From: an uncultured Sutterella sp.
GTDB taxonomy: Bacteria > Pseudomonadota > Gammaproteobacteria > Burkholderiales > Burkholderiaceae_F
Length of the DNA: 6,154 bases
Assembly: GCA_905201055.1 (NCBI GenBank)
Contig: CAJKMT010000066.1
Span: 1 to 6,154, forward strand
Direction: 5' to 3'
Below are positions 1 to 6,154 of this stretch, one piece after another. Both the position numbers and the translations under genes were made by a program. The notes beneath the pieces were generated by a model that saw nothing but the letters and a program-made list of their open reading frames with translations, had not been told where the DNA came from and searched no databases. The number at the start of each line of letters is the position of its first letter. The first letter of the stretch is position 1.

Positions 1-10
1 GCCAATTCCT

Positions 11-30
11 CTGGCGATTAAAATCGCAAG
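11..30. promoter_or_regulatory. imperfect inverted repeat with a -10-like core upstream of the GNAT gene
   Basis: Positions 14-19 (GCGATT) and 22-27 (AATCGC) form a perfect 6-base inverted repeat around a 2-base centre. After one mismatch it extends by two more pairs (11-12 with 29-30). The centre contains TAAAAT (19-24), a 5/6 match to a sigma-70 -10 box, which would start a transcript near position 31. The matching -35 box would fall at the very edge of the window, so it cannot be judged. This could be an operator over the promoter of the acetyltransferase gene. It could also be a weak hairpin at the end of an upstream gene, although the 2-base loop and the lack of a T-run argue against a terminator. 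Function is inference only. Confidence 0.25.
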
Positions 31-55
31 TTTCCTTGGCACAATGCTATGAATT

Positions 56-727
56 ATGGACATTGAAATCCGCGAGGAAAGACCAGAAGACTATCAGCAA
101 ACGGAAAACGTTACCAGAGAGGCATTCTGGAACCGCTACGCGCCGGGCTGCATCGAGCACTATCTGCTTCACGTGATGCGCACTTCCCCTGCCTTCGTCC
201 GACCTTTGGATCTGGTGGCTGTCCACGGTGAGCAAATCATCGGCAATGTGGTCTTTGTCAAAGGCCGCATTCTCACCGATGAAGGAGAAAATGTTGAAGT
301 TCTGACACTGGGTCCCATCAGTGTTCATCCGGATTTTCAACGACGAGGCGTCGGTCAGAAACTGATCGAAGTAGCCGCAGAAAAAGCTGCGCAATTAGGC
401 TACAGAGCCATTTTGCTGTGCGGCGATCCTGACTACTATTCAAAAAGAGGCTTTTTGAGCGCGGAAAATTACGGCATCAGAACAGCTCAAAACAAATATT
501 TTGCTGCGCTTCAGGTTAGAGAACTTTTTCTCAATGCGCTTAAAGGCATTCAGGGGCGCTACTTTGAAAATCCGATCTATGACGTCGACCCGAGCAAGGC
601 TGAAGAATTTGACAGTGCTTTTCCAAGAAAAGAAAAATCAGCGGACACGCCCTGCCAGAAGCGCCTTGAAGAGCTTTTGCGCATGCAAAGGGACTTTCTC
701 GGAAATCAGACTATCGACCCAAAATGA
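56..727 (+). CDS. GNAT-family N-acetyltransferase (YhbS-like)
   Basis: This 223-residue cytoplasmic protein is predicted to transfer an acetyl group from acetyl-CoA to an unidentified amine substrate. The acetyl-CoA pyrophosphate-binding motif A is clear: a beta strand (LGPISVHP, about residues 85-92) followed by QRRGVG at 95-100 and a helix. The later GDPDYYSKRGF segment (124-134) is the characteristic end of the GNAT core in the YhbS group (COG3153). The N-terminus (IREERPEDY, then TREAFW) is also typical, which supports the ATG at 56 although no Shine-Dalgarno sequence precedes it. An ATG at 44 in the same frame stops after two codons. About 70 residues follow the core, including an ENPIYDVDPSKAEEFD segment that resembles C-terminal extensions I recall in gut Firmicutes acetyltransferases. 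No transmembrane or signal segment is visible. Its 3' end overlaps the convergent VWA/OmpA gene by 17 bases. The fold assignment is firm; the substrate is unknown. Confidence 0.9.
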   Translation: MDIEIREERPEDYQQTENVTREAFWNRYAPGCIEHYLLHVMRTSPAFVRPLDLVAVHGEQIIGNVVFVKGRILTDEGENVEVLTLGPISVHPDFQRRGVGQKLIEVAAEKAAQLGYRAILLCGDPDYYSKRGFLSAENYGIRTAQNKYFAALQVRELFLNALKGIQGRYFENPIYDVDPSKAEEFDSAFPRKEKSADTPCQKRLEELLRMQRDFLGNQTIDPK

Positions 728-1754
728 CGTCCACCCGGCGATTAAGGCGCCTTCCGGCTTCGCTTTCGTTGCTGAACTTATCCGACTCCCCGGCTCCGAG
801 CACGTTTATCCGACGCTCATCGATTCCTTGGCTCACAAAATAGTCTTTCACTGCCTGAGCTCGAGACAGCGCCACGCGCTTGTTATAAACAGAGTCACCC
901 TCGGCATCAGTCCAACCCACAACGGTTATTGCTTCATCAGTCGATCGGCTCTCAAGAACCCGCATAGATTTTTCCAGCATGGTCACTGCTTTTTTATCCA
1001 AAGTGTCAGCCTTTTTAATAAAGGGAATGCCGGAAATTACTAATCTTGTCTTCGCGCTGCAATCGCGATAAACATTTGTCTGCACGAGTTCATTTAATCG
1101 ATTCGGTTCGGCAATCACCTCTGCCATGCTTGTCACTGTGGAGCAGGCACCCGTTTGCCGCAGTCTTTCAATGAGCGCTTCTTCTGTTTTATTTTGTGCT
1201 AACGAAATAAAATGCACACAGCTTTTGGGATTATTTTGGTAAAAAGTCTGCAAAACCTTATAAGGATCGTAAGCCCCCTTGTCCAAGTCTCCATCCGTAA
1301 TAAAGAATAAGACCGTAGCGGCCTTACGCCTGCGGGCAAAGTAATCCAAATCTTTTTTATCCAGGCTGTTGGATGAGACCGTTGAAGGAGAAACCTTCAG
1401 ATCAGAAAGAGCCTTTGTCAGCTCTTCGGCATTGCGCTTTGAAGGCGAAAGCAGTCGGGCAGAAGGTGCGAAAGTGCCTGCAGCACTCATCATTGAAACA
1501 TCGGCAGGGATTTTTTCTGCCACCGATGCAACAAAACGCATCGCATATTCGAGCTTGGTTACCGGGGCTAGTGAAGTTTCTGCGTTTTCCCCCTTGCGAT
1601 CACTCTGATAGACCTCTCCCATCGAATAAGAATCATCAATGACAAATTCCAATGATGACGTCTGAGGACCGCAAAGATCAGCGGCGGCTGCTAATGCAGC
1701 GGAAGAGAAAACCGTCAAAACAACGGCACTTAAAGCTGTCAAACGCATACTCAT
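711..1754 (-). CDS. exported VWA-like/OmpA-like domain protein
   Basis: This 347-residue envelope protein combines a probable metal-binding adhesion domain with a peptidoglycan-binding domain. Residues 1-22 form a signal peptide: a short basic start, a hydrophobic core, and ALA before AAAD. No lipobox is seen (the first Cys, residue 28, is not in an L-x-G/A-C context). A VWA-like domain spans roughly residues 35-200, with a DxSxS metal-site motif (DDSYS, 40-44) and FFITDGD supplying the third-site Asp (154). From about residue 245 to the end lies an OmpA C-terminal domain. In it, Asp283 (WTDAEG) and Arg298 (LSRAQAV) sit 15 apart, as do the diaminopimelate-binding pair of OmpA, and the domain ends with GRRLNRRVDV. 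Cysteines at 28, 179, 204 and 232 could form disulfides in the periplasm. The start at 1754 is preferred over an ATG at 1781: it has a strong ribosome site, gives a cleaner signal peptide, and the ATG at 1781 lies almost on the predicted transcription start. Partner and ligand are unknown. Confidence 0.88.
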   Translation of the reverse strand: MSMRLTALSAVVLTVFSSAALAAAADLCGPQTSSLEFVIDDSYSMGEVYQSDRKGENAETSLAPVTKLEYAMRFVASVAEKIPADVSMMSAAGTFAPSARLLSPSKRNAEELTKALSDLKVSPSTVSSNSLDKKDLDYFARRRKAATVLFFITDGDLDKGAYDPYKVLQTFYQNNPKSCVHFISLAQNKTEEALIERLRQTGACSTVTSMAEVIAEPNRLNELVQTNVYRDCSAKTRLVISGIPFIKKADTLDKKAVTMLEKSMRVLESRSTDEAITVVGWTDAEGDSVYNKRVALSRAQAVKDYFVSQGIDERRINVLGAGESDKFSNESEAGRRLNRRVDVILGR

Positions 1755-1758
1755 TAAT

Positions 1759-1765
1759 CTCTCCC
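1759..1765 (-). promoter_or_regulatory. ribosome binding site that decides the VWA/OmpA gene start
   Basis: On the minus strand GGGAGAG lies just before ATTA and the ATG at 1754. The GGAG core is 6 bases from that ATG. The upstream in-frame ATG at 1781 has no comparable purine-rich site, so this element fixes the start at 1754. Confidence 0.75.
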
Positions 1766-1789
1766 GAAAATTCAACCTCATAGCATTCG

Positions 1790-1818
1790 ACTATAGCAAG
1801 GCTGCTGAATTTCGCCAA
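1790..1818 (-). promoter_or_regulatory. sigma-70 type promoter for the VWA/OmpA gene
   Basis: Read on the minus strand, TTGGCG (1813-1818, 4/6 match to the -35 consensus) is followed by exactly 17 bases and then TATAGT (1790-1795, 5/6 match to the -10 consensus). TGC directly before the -10 box adds an extended -10 element. Transcription would begin near 1783, giving a leader of about 29 bases that contains the ribosome site. It lies between the end of the yheT-like gene and the VWA/OmpA start, so the latter can be expressed independently of mrp-yheT. I see no terminator between the two genes, so read-through is also possible. Confidence 0.6.
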
Positions 1819-1837
1819 CGAGTACTTTTCCTCTCCT

Positions 1838-2824
1838 CTATTGCCTTTCCAAGAAAAAACGGAAAATACGGTTGGGAAGATAATCGATTTTGCCAGGAGG
1901 GTTACCTGTCGGAAAGCCCACGTGTCCTCCTTCTTCGGGCTGATCAAGCCAAACGGAATCGGAAACGTCTGCCAATGTCGGCAATGCCCACTCCGGCATA
2001 AAGGGATCATTTTTCGCGTTTAAAAGCAAGAGCGGCACTTCAACGTACTTGAGCCACGGCTTGGCCGAAGCCTTTGTCCAGTAGTCCATCGCGCTTTTGA
2101 AACCGTGCACAGGCGCCGTGTAGAGCGAATCGAAGTCATAGAAATTCTTGCACTTCTTAATCGCCTCTACGTCAACAATCTCACGCATTTCGGGCATTAA
2201 CTCACACTTTTTAATGACTTTCGGAATCAGCGTATCCAAAAACATTTTGGAGTAAAGACGATTAAAACCGAAACGCAGCAGATTGCTGCCGGCCACCAGA
2301 TCAACAGGCGCCCCAACCGATACGGCCGCTGTCAATAGCTTTTTGGCGGTTTTTGCGCGTTTGCCGCAAAAAAGAGCGAGCTGATTGCCGCCCAAAGACA
2401 CACCGACCGCATAGATCGGGGCCTCCGGATAGCGTGCGCGAACCGTTTCCAAAACCCATTGCACCTGATCAATGTCGCCTGCGTGATAGGTTTTGATGCT
2501 TCGATTGAGTTCACCCGAGCAGCTTCTGAAAAGCGAAACACAGCCGCGCCAGCCGCGCTTAACGGTCTCGTGCATGAGAGCAAGTGCGTAGTGGCTCCTC
2601 GAGCTACCTTCAAGCCCGTGAAAGTGAACAACAATCGGTGTGGCGGGATCGGCCGCTTCGGGCGTAGCCCAATCAATATCCGTAAAGTCTCCGTCAGGCG
2701 TGTCCCATCGCTCGCGACGGTAAACCACTTCCGGTTTTTTGCAGACTTTCGCTGCAAAAATCGTTTGAATCTGGGCACCGGCAAGCCACCGCGGTGCCCT
2801 GTAATCCGGTTTAACCAAAGGCAT
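1838..2824 (-). CDS. yheT: YheT-family alpha/beta-fold hydrolase
   Basis: This 328-residue soluble hydrolase belongs to the YheT group (COG0429), close in length to E. coli YheT (about 340). The family is predicted to cleave carboxylic esters or lipids through a Ser-His-Asp triad; the natural substrate is not established. The DTPDGDFTDIDW segment (41-52) is the family's N-terminal signature. HFHGLEGSS (67-75) provides the oxyanion loop, GVSLGGN (141-147) is the nucleophile elbow with Ser143, NAKNDPFMP (269-277) carries Asp273, and EEGGHVGF (297-304) carries His301. All three catalytic residues are intact. RSCSGELN (100-107) corresponds to the RGCSGE-type motif usual in the family. No signal peptide or membrane segment is visible. 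Its ATG overlaps the mrp stop codon by one base, so it is very probably cotranscribed and translationally coupled with mrp. The family call is firm; the symbol is by similarity only. Confidence 0.9.
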   Translation of the reverse strand: MPLVKPDYRAPRWLAGAQIQTIFAAKVCKKPEVVYRRERWDTPDGDFTDIDWATPEAADPATPIVVHFHGLEGSSRSHYALALMHETVKRGWRGCVSLFRSCSGELNRSIKTYHAGDIDQVQWVLETVRARYPEAPIYAVGVSLGGNQLALFCGKRAKTAKKLLTAAVSVGAPVDLVAGSNLLRFGFNRLYSKMFLDTLIPKVIKKCELMPEMREIVDVEAIKKCKNFYDFDSLYTAPVHGFKSAMDYWTKASAKPWLKYVEVPLLLLNAKNDPFMPEWALPTLADVSDSVWLDQPEEGGHVGFPTGNPPGKIDYLPNRIFRFFLERQ

Positions 2825-3894
2825 CAGTTATTCTCCACACGCACGCCGGGCATCTTCAGCGACATATCTTTGGCGGTTTTGGCAATACCTGCGGCTGCTT
2901 TCAGAGCAATTTCACGATAAATTTTTGCGGCAAGGGAATCAGGCGAAGAGATCACTGTCGGAGCGCCGGAATCGGCCTCTTGTCGGATTTTGGCATCCAG
3001 CGGCAGCTGTCCCAGAACATCCACGTGATAAGTTTCGCTCATGCGTTTGGCGCCGCCCTCGCCGAATACATGCTCAACGTGACCGCATTGGGGACAGACG
3101 AAAACAGACATATTTTCAACCAATCCCAAAATCGGCACATTGACCTTTTGAAACATCCGAAGTCCTTTTTTGGCGTCAAGCAGCGCAATGTCCTGAGGCG
3201 TGGTGACCACAACGGCACCGGTCACCGGCACTGTCTGCGCAAGCGTGAGCTGAATGTCACCCGTTCCCGGAGGCATATCGACCACGAGGTAATCCAGATC
3301 ATGCCAATTTGTTTGCGTCAGAAGCTGCGTGAGCGCCTGGGCTGCAAGGGGGCCGCGCCAAATCATCGGTTCATCGGGATCAATGAGAAAGCCCACGGAA
3401 TTGATTTCAAGACCGTGAGAGACGATCGGATTCATGTTCTGACCGTCGTTAGTCATGGGGCGCCCCAGTGCGCCCAACATCATCGGCTGGCTCGGTCCGT
3501 AAATATCCGCATCGAGCATCCCCACTTTTGCGCCTTCGGCAGCCAATGCCAAGGCGAGGTTGGCGGCGACTGTACTTTTACCGACTCCGCCCTTGCCGCT
3601 TGAAACAGCAATGATGTTTTTCACATTAGGCAACACTTTAAGCGTGCGCTGAACGGCGTGGGCAATAATTTTTTGAGTGACTTCAACCTGAGCTTCAATG
3701 CCGGCGGCATGAAGCGCACTTTCAACCATGGTGCGAATTTCATCCTTTACGCTTGCGGCAGGGTAACCCAATTCCACTTTTACTGTTCTGCCCTCATCGT
3801 CGACTTTGACCATTCGGGTAGATAAATAATCGGTTTTCATCCAAGGATCGACAACACCGCTTAACACTTTCAAGACTGATTCTTTTTTATTCAC
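2824..3894 (-). CDS. mrp: Mrp/ApbC iron-sulfur cluster carrier ATPase
   Basis: This 356-residue cytoplasmic P-loop ATPase of the Mrp/NBP35 family binds and transfers [4Fe-4S] clusters to apoproteins. E. coli Mrp is about 369 residues, so this copy is full length. An N-terminal MIP18-like domain (about residues 4-80, with VVDPWMKTDYL and VELGYPA) precedes the MinD-like ATPase domain. The deviant Walker A motif is GKGGVGKST (100-108), Walker A' is DADIYGPSQP (from 128), and DMPPGTGD starts at 206. The cluster-binding CPQC motif has Cys267 and Cys270. I chose the GTG start at 3894 because GGAG lies 7 bases upstream. The reading frame continues back to a TTG at 3918, but that has no ribosome site. 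It is divergent from metG, an arrangement also seen in E. coli, and leads an operon with the yheT-like gene. Confidence 0.95.
   Translation of the reverse strand: MNKKESVLKVLSGVVDPWMKTDYLSTRMVKVDDEGRTVKVELGYPAASVKDEIRTMVESALHAAGIEAQVEVTQKIIAHAVQRTLKVLPNVKNIIAVSSGKGGVGKSTVAANLALALAAEGAKVGMLDADIYGPSQPMMLGALGRPMTNDGQNMNPIVSHGLEINSVGFLIDPDEPMIWRGPLAAQALTQLLTQTNWHDLDYLVVDMPPGTGDIQLTLAQTVPVTGAVVVTTPQDIALLDAKKGLRMFQKVNVPILGLVENMSVFVCPQCGHVEHVFGEGGAKRMSETYHVDVLGQLPLDAKIRQEADSGAPTVISSPDSLAAKIYREIALKAAAGIAKTAKDMSLKMPGVRVENN
2833..2836 (-). promoter_or_regulatory. ribosome binding site inside the 3' end of mrp
   Basis: On the minus strand GGAG lies 8 bases before the ATG of the yheT-like gene and within the last codons of mrp. 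With the TGATG stop-start overlap (2822-2826), it indicates translational coupling of the two genes. Confidence 0.65.
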
Positions 3895-3901
3895 GATCTG
3901 A

Positions 3902-3905
3902 CTCC
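3902..3905 (-). promoter_or_regulatory. ribosome binding site fixing a GTG start for mrp
   Basis: On the minus strand GGAG is followed by 7 bases and then the GTG at 3894. The spacing is ideal and no ATG lies nearby in frame, so this element decides the start codon. Confidence 0.75.
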
Positions 3906-3916
3906 GTTTAAACAAC

Positions 3917-3935
3917 AAATCGTATTTTCCGATTT
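3917..3935. repeat. 6-base inverted repeat in the mrp/metG divergent region
   Basis: AAATCG (3917-3922) and CGATTT (3930-3935) are perfect reverse complements separated by 7 bases. The repeat overlaps the predicted mrp -10 box, so it might be an operator. It is short and AT-rich, so chance occurrence is quite possible. Confidence 0.2.
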
Positions 3936-3946
3936 TTCTGCGACAA
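3919..3946 (-). promoter_or_regulatory. candidate promoter for mrp-yheT
   Basis: On the minus strand TTGTCG (3941-3946) and TACGAT (3919-3924) each match the sigma-70 consensus at 4/6 positions and are 16 bases apart. Transcription would start near 3912, shortly before the mrp ribosome site. An alternative -35, TTGAGC at 3947-3952, lies next to it. The match is modest. Confidence 0.35.
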
Positions 3947-3980
3947 GCTCAAGATCCCAAAAGAGAAATTCCAGGAGCTT

Positions 3981-3989
3981 TGCTAAAAT
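3981..3989 (+). promoter_or_regulatory. candidate extended -10 promoter for metG
   Basis: TGC followed by TAAAAT (3984-3989) forms an extended -10 element with a 5/6 core. No good -35 box lies 16-18 bases upstream. Transcription would start near 3996, giving a leader of about 42 bases. A competing reading is TTGCTA (3980-3985), 16 bases, TATTCT (4002-4007), with 4/6 matches each. The ribosome site of metG is weak, with GGGA (4025-4028) 9 bases before the ATG. No T-box or other structured leader is apparent. Confidence 0.4.
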
Positions 3990-4037
3990 AACGACCTCTT
4001 TTATTCTTTTTCCGGCTATTTTTCGGGACATTTCAAC

Positions 4038-6081
4038 ATGCAAAAACGTCAAATATTCGTGACAACCGCACTGCCGTATGCCAACGGTCATTTCCATATC
4101 GGCCATATCATGGAATACATCCAGGCCGACATTTGGGTGCGCACTCAGCGAATGTACGGTCACACCGTGCATTTTGTCGGTGCAGATGACACGCATGGTG
4201 CCCCGATGATGATCGCCGCACAAAAAGAAGGCATCACGCCGCAGGAATTCGTGGCCCGCATCGCCGCCGGCCGCAAACAATATCTCGACGGCTTTCATAT
4301 CAAGTTCGATCACTGGTACTCAACCGACAGTGAAGAAAACGTCTTCTTATCTCAAGACATCTATAAGCGCCTGAAAGCCGCCGGTCTGATTTACACGAAA
4401 GACATCGAACAATTTTATGACCCGGTCAAGGGAATGTTCCTTGCAGACCGTTTCATTAAGGGCACCTGCCCCCGCTGCGGCGCAGAAGACCAATACGGCG
4501 ACAACTGCGAAAAGTGCGGTGCGGTCTATTCTCCGACCGAACTGATCAACCCCTTCTCTGCACTGTCCGGCGCCAAGCCCGAACTTCGCAAATCCACGCA
4601 CTACTTCTTCCGTTTGTCAGATCCGGCCTGCGTGGCATTCTTGCGTGACTGGGTTAACGGCAAGGGTAAGAGCGGTGCCGATCGCGTGCAGCCTGAAATT
4701 CGCGCCAAGGATGAAGAATGGCTCGGTGAAGGCAAATTGGGCGACTGGGATATTTCCCGTGATGAACCGTATTTCGGCATTCCTATCCCTGACGCTCCGG
4801 GTAAATACTTCTACGTTTGGCTTGATGCCCCTGTGGGTTACTACGCCAGCCTCATGAACTATTCCAAGAAGATGGGTTTTGACTTCTGGAAGTTCCTCGA
4901 TGACGAAAAGACCGAACAGATCCACTTCATCGGTAAGGACATTGTTTACTTCCATACGCTCTTCTGGCCTGCCATGCTGCACTTCTCGGGTCAGCCCTAC
5001 CGCGTGCCTGACAATGTGTTCGTTCACGGCTTTATGACGGTTGACGGCCGCAAGATGAGTAAGAGCCGCGGCACCGGCATCAGCCCGCTCAAGTATCTTG
5101 AACTTGGCATGAACGCCGAGTGGCTGCGCTACTATCTTGCCGCCAAGATGGGCCCGACCAACGACGACGTCGACTTCAGCAAGAGCGACTTCTCGCGTCA
5201 ATTCCGACTTGATCGGCAAATATGTGAATATCGCCAGCCGTGCCGCAGGTTTTATCGTCAAACGTTTCAACGCCCGCATCAGCGACTGCGTGGCCGATCA
5301 TACGCTCATCAAAGTTATGCGCAATGCGGTCGAAGGCATTGCCGCGCTTTACAACCAACGCGAATACTCCCGCGCTCTCAGAGCCATTATGAATATGGCC
5401 GACAGCGTCAACGAATACATTGACCGTGAAAAGCCCTGGGAATTGGCAAAGTCTGAAGAAAACCGCGACAAGCTCCATGAGGTCTGCTCTGTGGCTCTGG
5501 AAGCGTTCCGTCTGATGACGCTGATGCTTAAGCCCGTTTTGCCGGCTACGGCCGCCAAGGTTGAAGAGTTCTTGAACTGCGGGGAACTTGATTGGGAAAG
5601 CGCTTTGCGTCCTCTCACCTCTGACGTTCAGATCAAGCCCTTTACGCACCTCATGCAGCGCTGCGACATGAAGCAGCTCGATGCGCTGATTCCGCCCGTT
5701 GTCCAGGAAGTCAAACCCGTGGCTCCGTGCGGAGAAGAAATTGCTCCCGAAGTCACCATCAACGATTTCGCCAAACTTGATATGCGTGTGGCAAAAATTG
5801 TGAAGTGTGAAAAGGTAGAAGGTTCCACCAAACTTTTGCGCCTGACCGTTGACATCGGCGAAGGCAAGACCCGCAATATCTTCTCCGGCATCCAGGCTTT
5901 CTATAAGCCCGAGGATTTGGAAGGCAAACTCACGGTCGTCATCGCCAACCTGGCTCCGCGCAAGATGCGCTTTGGCGTGAGCGAAGGTATGCTTCTGTCG
6001 GCAAGCGGCGCAGACGATAAGGATGGTCTCTTTATTCTCGAACCACAAGAAGGTGCAAAACCCGGTATGCGTCTTCGCTAA
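4038..6081 (+). CDS. metG: methionyl-tRNA synthetase, interrupted by a frameshift
   Basis: MetG charges tRNA-Met, including the initiator tRNA, with methionine in the cytoplasm and is normally essential. The reading frame from 4038 carries the catalytic half: HIGH at residues 20-23, a zinc knuckle with Cys144, 147, 157 and 160 (C-x2-C-x9-C-x2-C, in CPRCG...DNCEKCG), and KMSKS at 339-343. After about codon 385 (position 5192) homology moves to another frame, which runs to the TAA at 6079. That part holds the anticodon-binding helical bundle, including the PW pair (Trp467 in the joined protein, matching the anticodon-reading Trp of E. coli MetG), and a C-terminal tRNA-binding domain (about 575-680, with VANLAPRKMRFG-like sequence). 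Joined, the protein is about 680 residues, against 677 in E. coli. As read literally, the first frame continues as unrelated sequence to a stop at 5423 (461 residues) and would lack anticodon recognition. Identity is certain; whether the break is real is not. Confidence 0.95.
5187..5199 (+). other. metG: frameshift site in metG (probable 5-base deletion)
   Basis: GACTTC (5187-5192) encodes Asp-Phe in the upstream frame. CGCGTC (5194-5199) encodes Arg-Val in the downstream frame, leaving one stray T at 5193. The family motif here is Asp-Phe-Val-x-Arg-Val-Asn (DFVQRVN in E. coli), so two codons are expected between Phe and Arg, that is six bases where one is present. A loss of five bases therefore explains both the frame change and the missing residues. 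A lone inserted base would not explain the missing residues. Confidence 0.85.
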
Positions 6082-6105
6082 TTGATTAAGACAAAGGCCC
6101 CGTAA

Positions 6106-6137
6106 CAAAAACAGTTGGCTTGTGCCAACTGTTTTTG
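6106..6137 (+). terminator. intrinsic terminator after metG
   Basis: A perfect 14-base inverted repeat (6106-6119 and 6124-6137) closes on a 4-base TTGT loop, 24 bases after the metG stop codon. The core stem is CAGTTGGC/GCCAACTG, followed on the plus strand by five Ts. The matching five As before the stem mean it could also stop transcription arriving from the other direction. The last 17 bases of the window after it show no recognisable feature. Confidence 0.88.
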
Positions 6138-6154
6138 CCAAGGGAACAGATAGA

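Noticed and set aside
1..40. GCCAA (1-5) and TTGGC (36-40) as an inverted repeat
   Set aside because: Five-base arms 30 bases apart are expected by chance and have no supporting context.
744..753. Perfect 10-base palindrome AAGGCGCCTT near the 3' ends of the convergent genes
   Set aside because: It lies inside the conserved RRLNRR coding segment of the OmpA domain, has no loop or T-run, and is explained by codon choice, so it is not called a terminator.
5137..5190. ATG at 5137 as the start of a separate downstream gene
   Set aside because: The residues between 5137 and 5190 in that frame are unrelated to MetG while the other frame encodes conserved MetG here. The downstream frame is the rest of metG, not an independent gene.
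5187..5199. Programmed +1 ribosomal frameshift in metG
   Set aside because: There is no in-frame stop or slow codon cue as in prfB, and recoding would still leave two conserved residues missing. A deletion or sequence error is simpler.
4617..5279. Antisense open frame of 220 codons within metG
   Set aside because: It lies entirely opposite conserved MetG catalytic sequence, has no ribosome site of note and no family resemblance.
5176..6141. Long open frame (321 codons) antisense to the 3' half of metG
   Set aside because: The translation has no recognisable domain and the plus strand here encodes clearly conserved MetG domains. It is a shadow frame.

Overview
The window reads as an ordinary chromosomal segment of a Gram-negative proteobacterium. 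The peptidoglycan-binding OmpA domain implies an outer membrane and periplasm. The methionyl-tRNA synthetase (MetG) resembles betaproteobacterial homologues, and the mrp/metG divergent pair is also found in Escherichia coli. GC content looks near half by eye. A host-associated Burkholderiales such as a Sutterella/Parasutterella relative would fit, but that is an inference from recalled protein resemblance, not from a search.

Layout from left to right. Positions 1-55 hold a short leader with an imperfect inverted repeat. A GNAT acetyltransferase gene (56-727, +) meets tail to tail, with a 17-base overlap, an exported von Willebrand A (VWA)/OmpA-like protein gene (711-1754, -). That gene has its own convincing promoter and ribosome binding site. 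Upstream of it, on the same strand, lies a translationally coupled pair: mrp (2824-3894, -), an ATP-dependent iron-sulfur cluster carrier, followed by a YheT-family alpha/beta hydrolase (1838-2824, -). A 143-base divergent region (3895-4037) separates mrp from metG (4038-6081, +). A strong hairpin terminator at 6106-6137 closes metG.

The most notable point is that metG is broken in this sequence. The first 385 codons are in one frame and the remaining 295 in another. The junction lies inside a conserved motif, where two residues are also missing, so a 5-base deletion explains it better than a one-base insertion. Because metG is normally essential, a sequencing or assembly error is the first explanation to test.

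The genes are mainly housekeeping: translation (metG), Fe-S cluster delivery (mrp), lipid/ester hydrolysis (yheT-like), small-molecule or protein acetylation (GNAT), and an envelope protein with a putative metal-dependent adhesion domain. I see no CRISPR array, tRNA, rRNA, insertion sequence, phage gene or defence system, and nothing that clearly amounts to an undescribed system. No gene-free stretch exceeds 300 bases.
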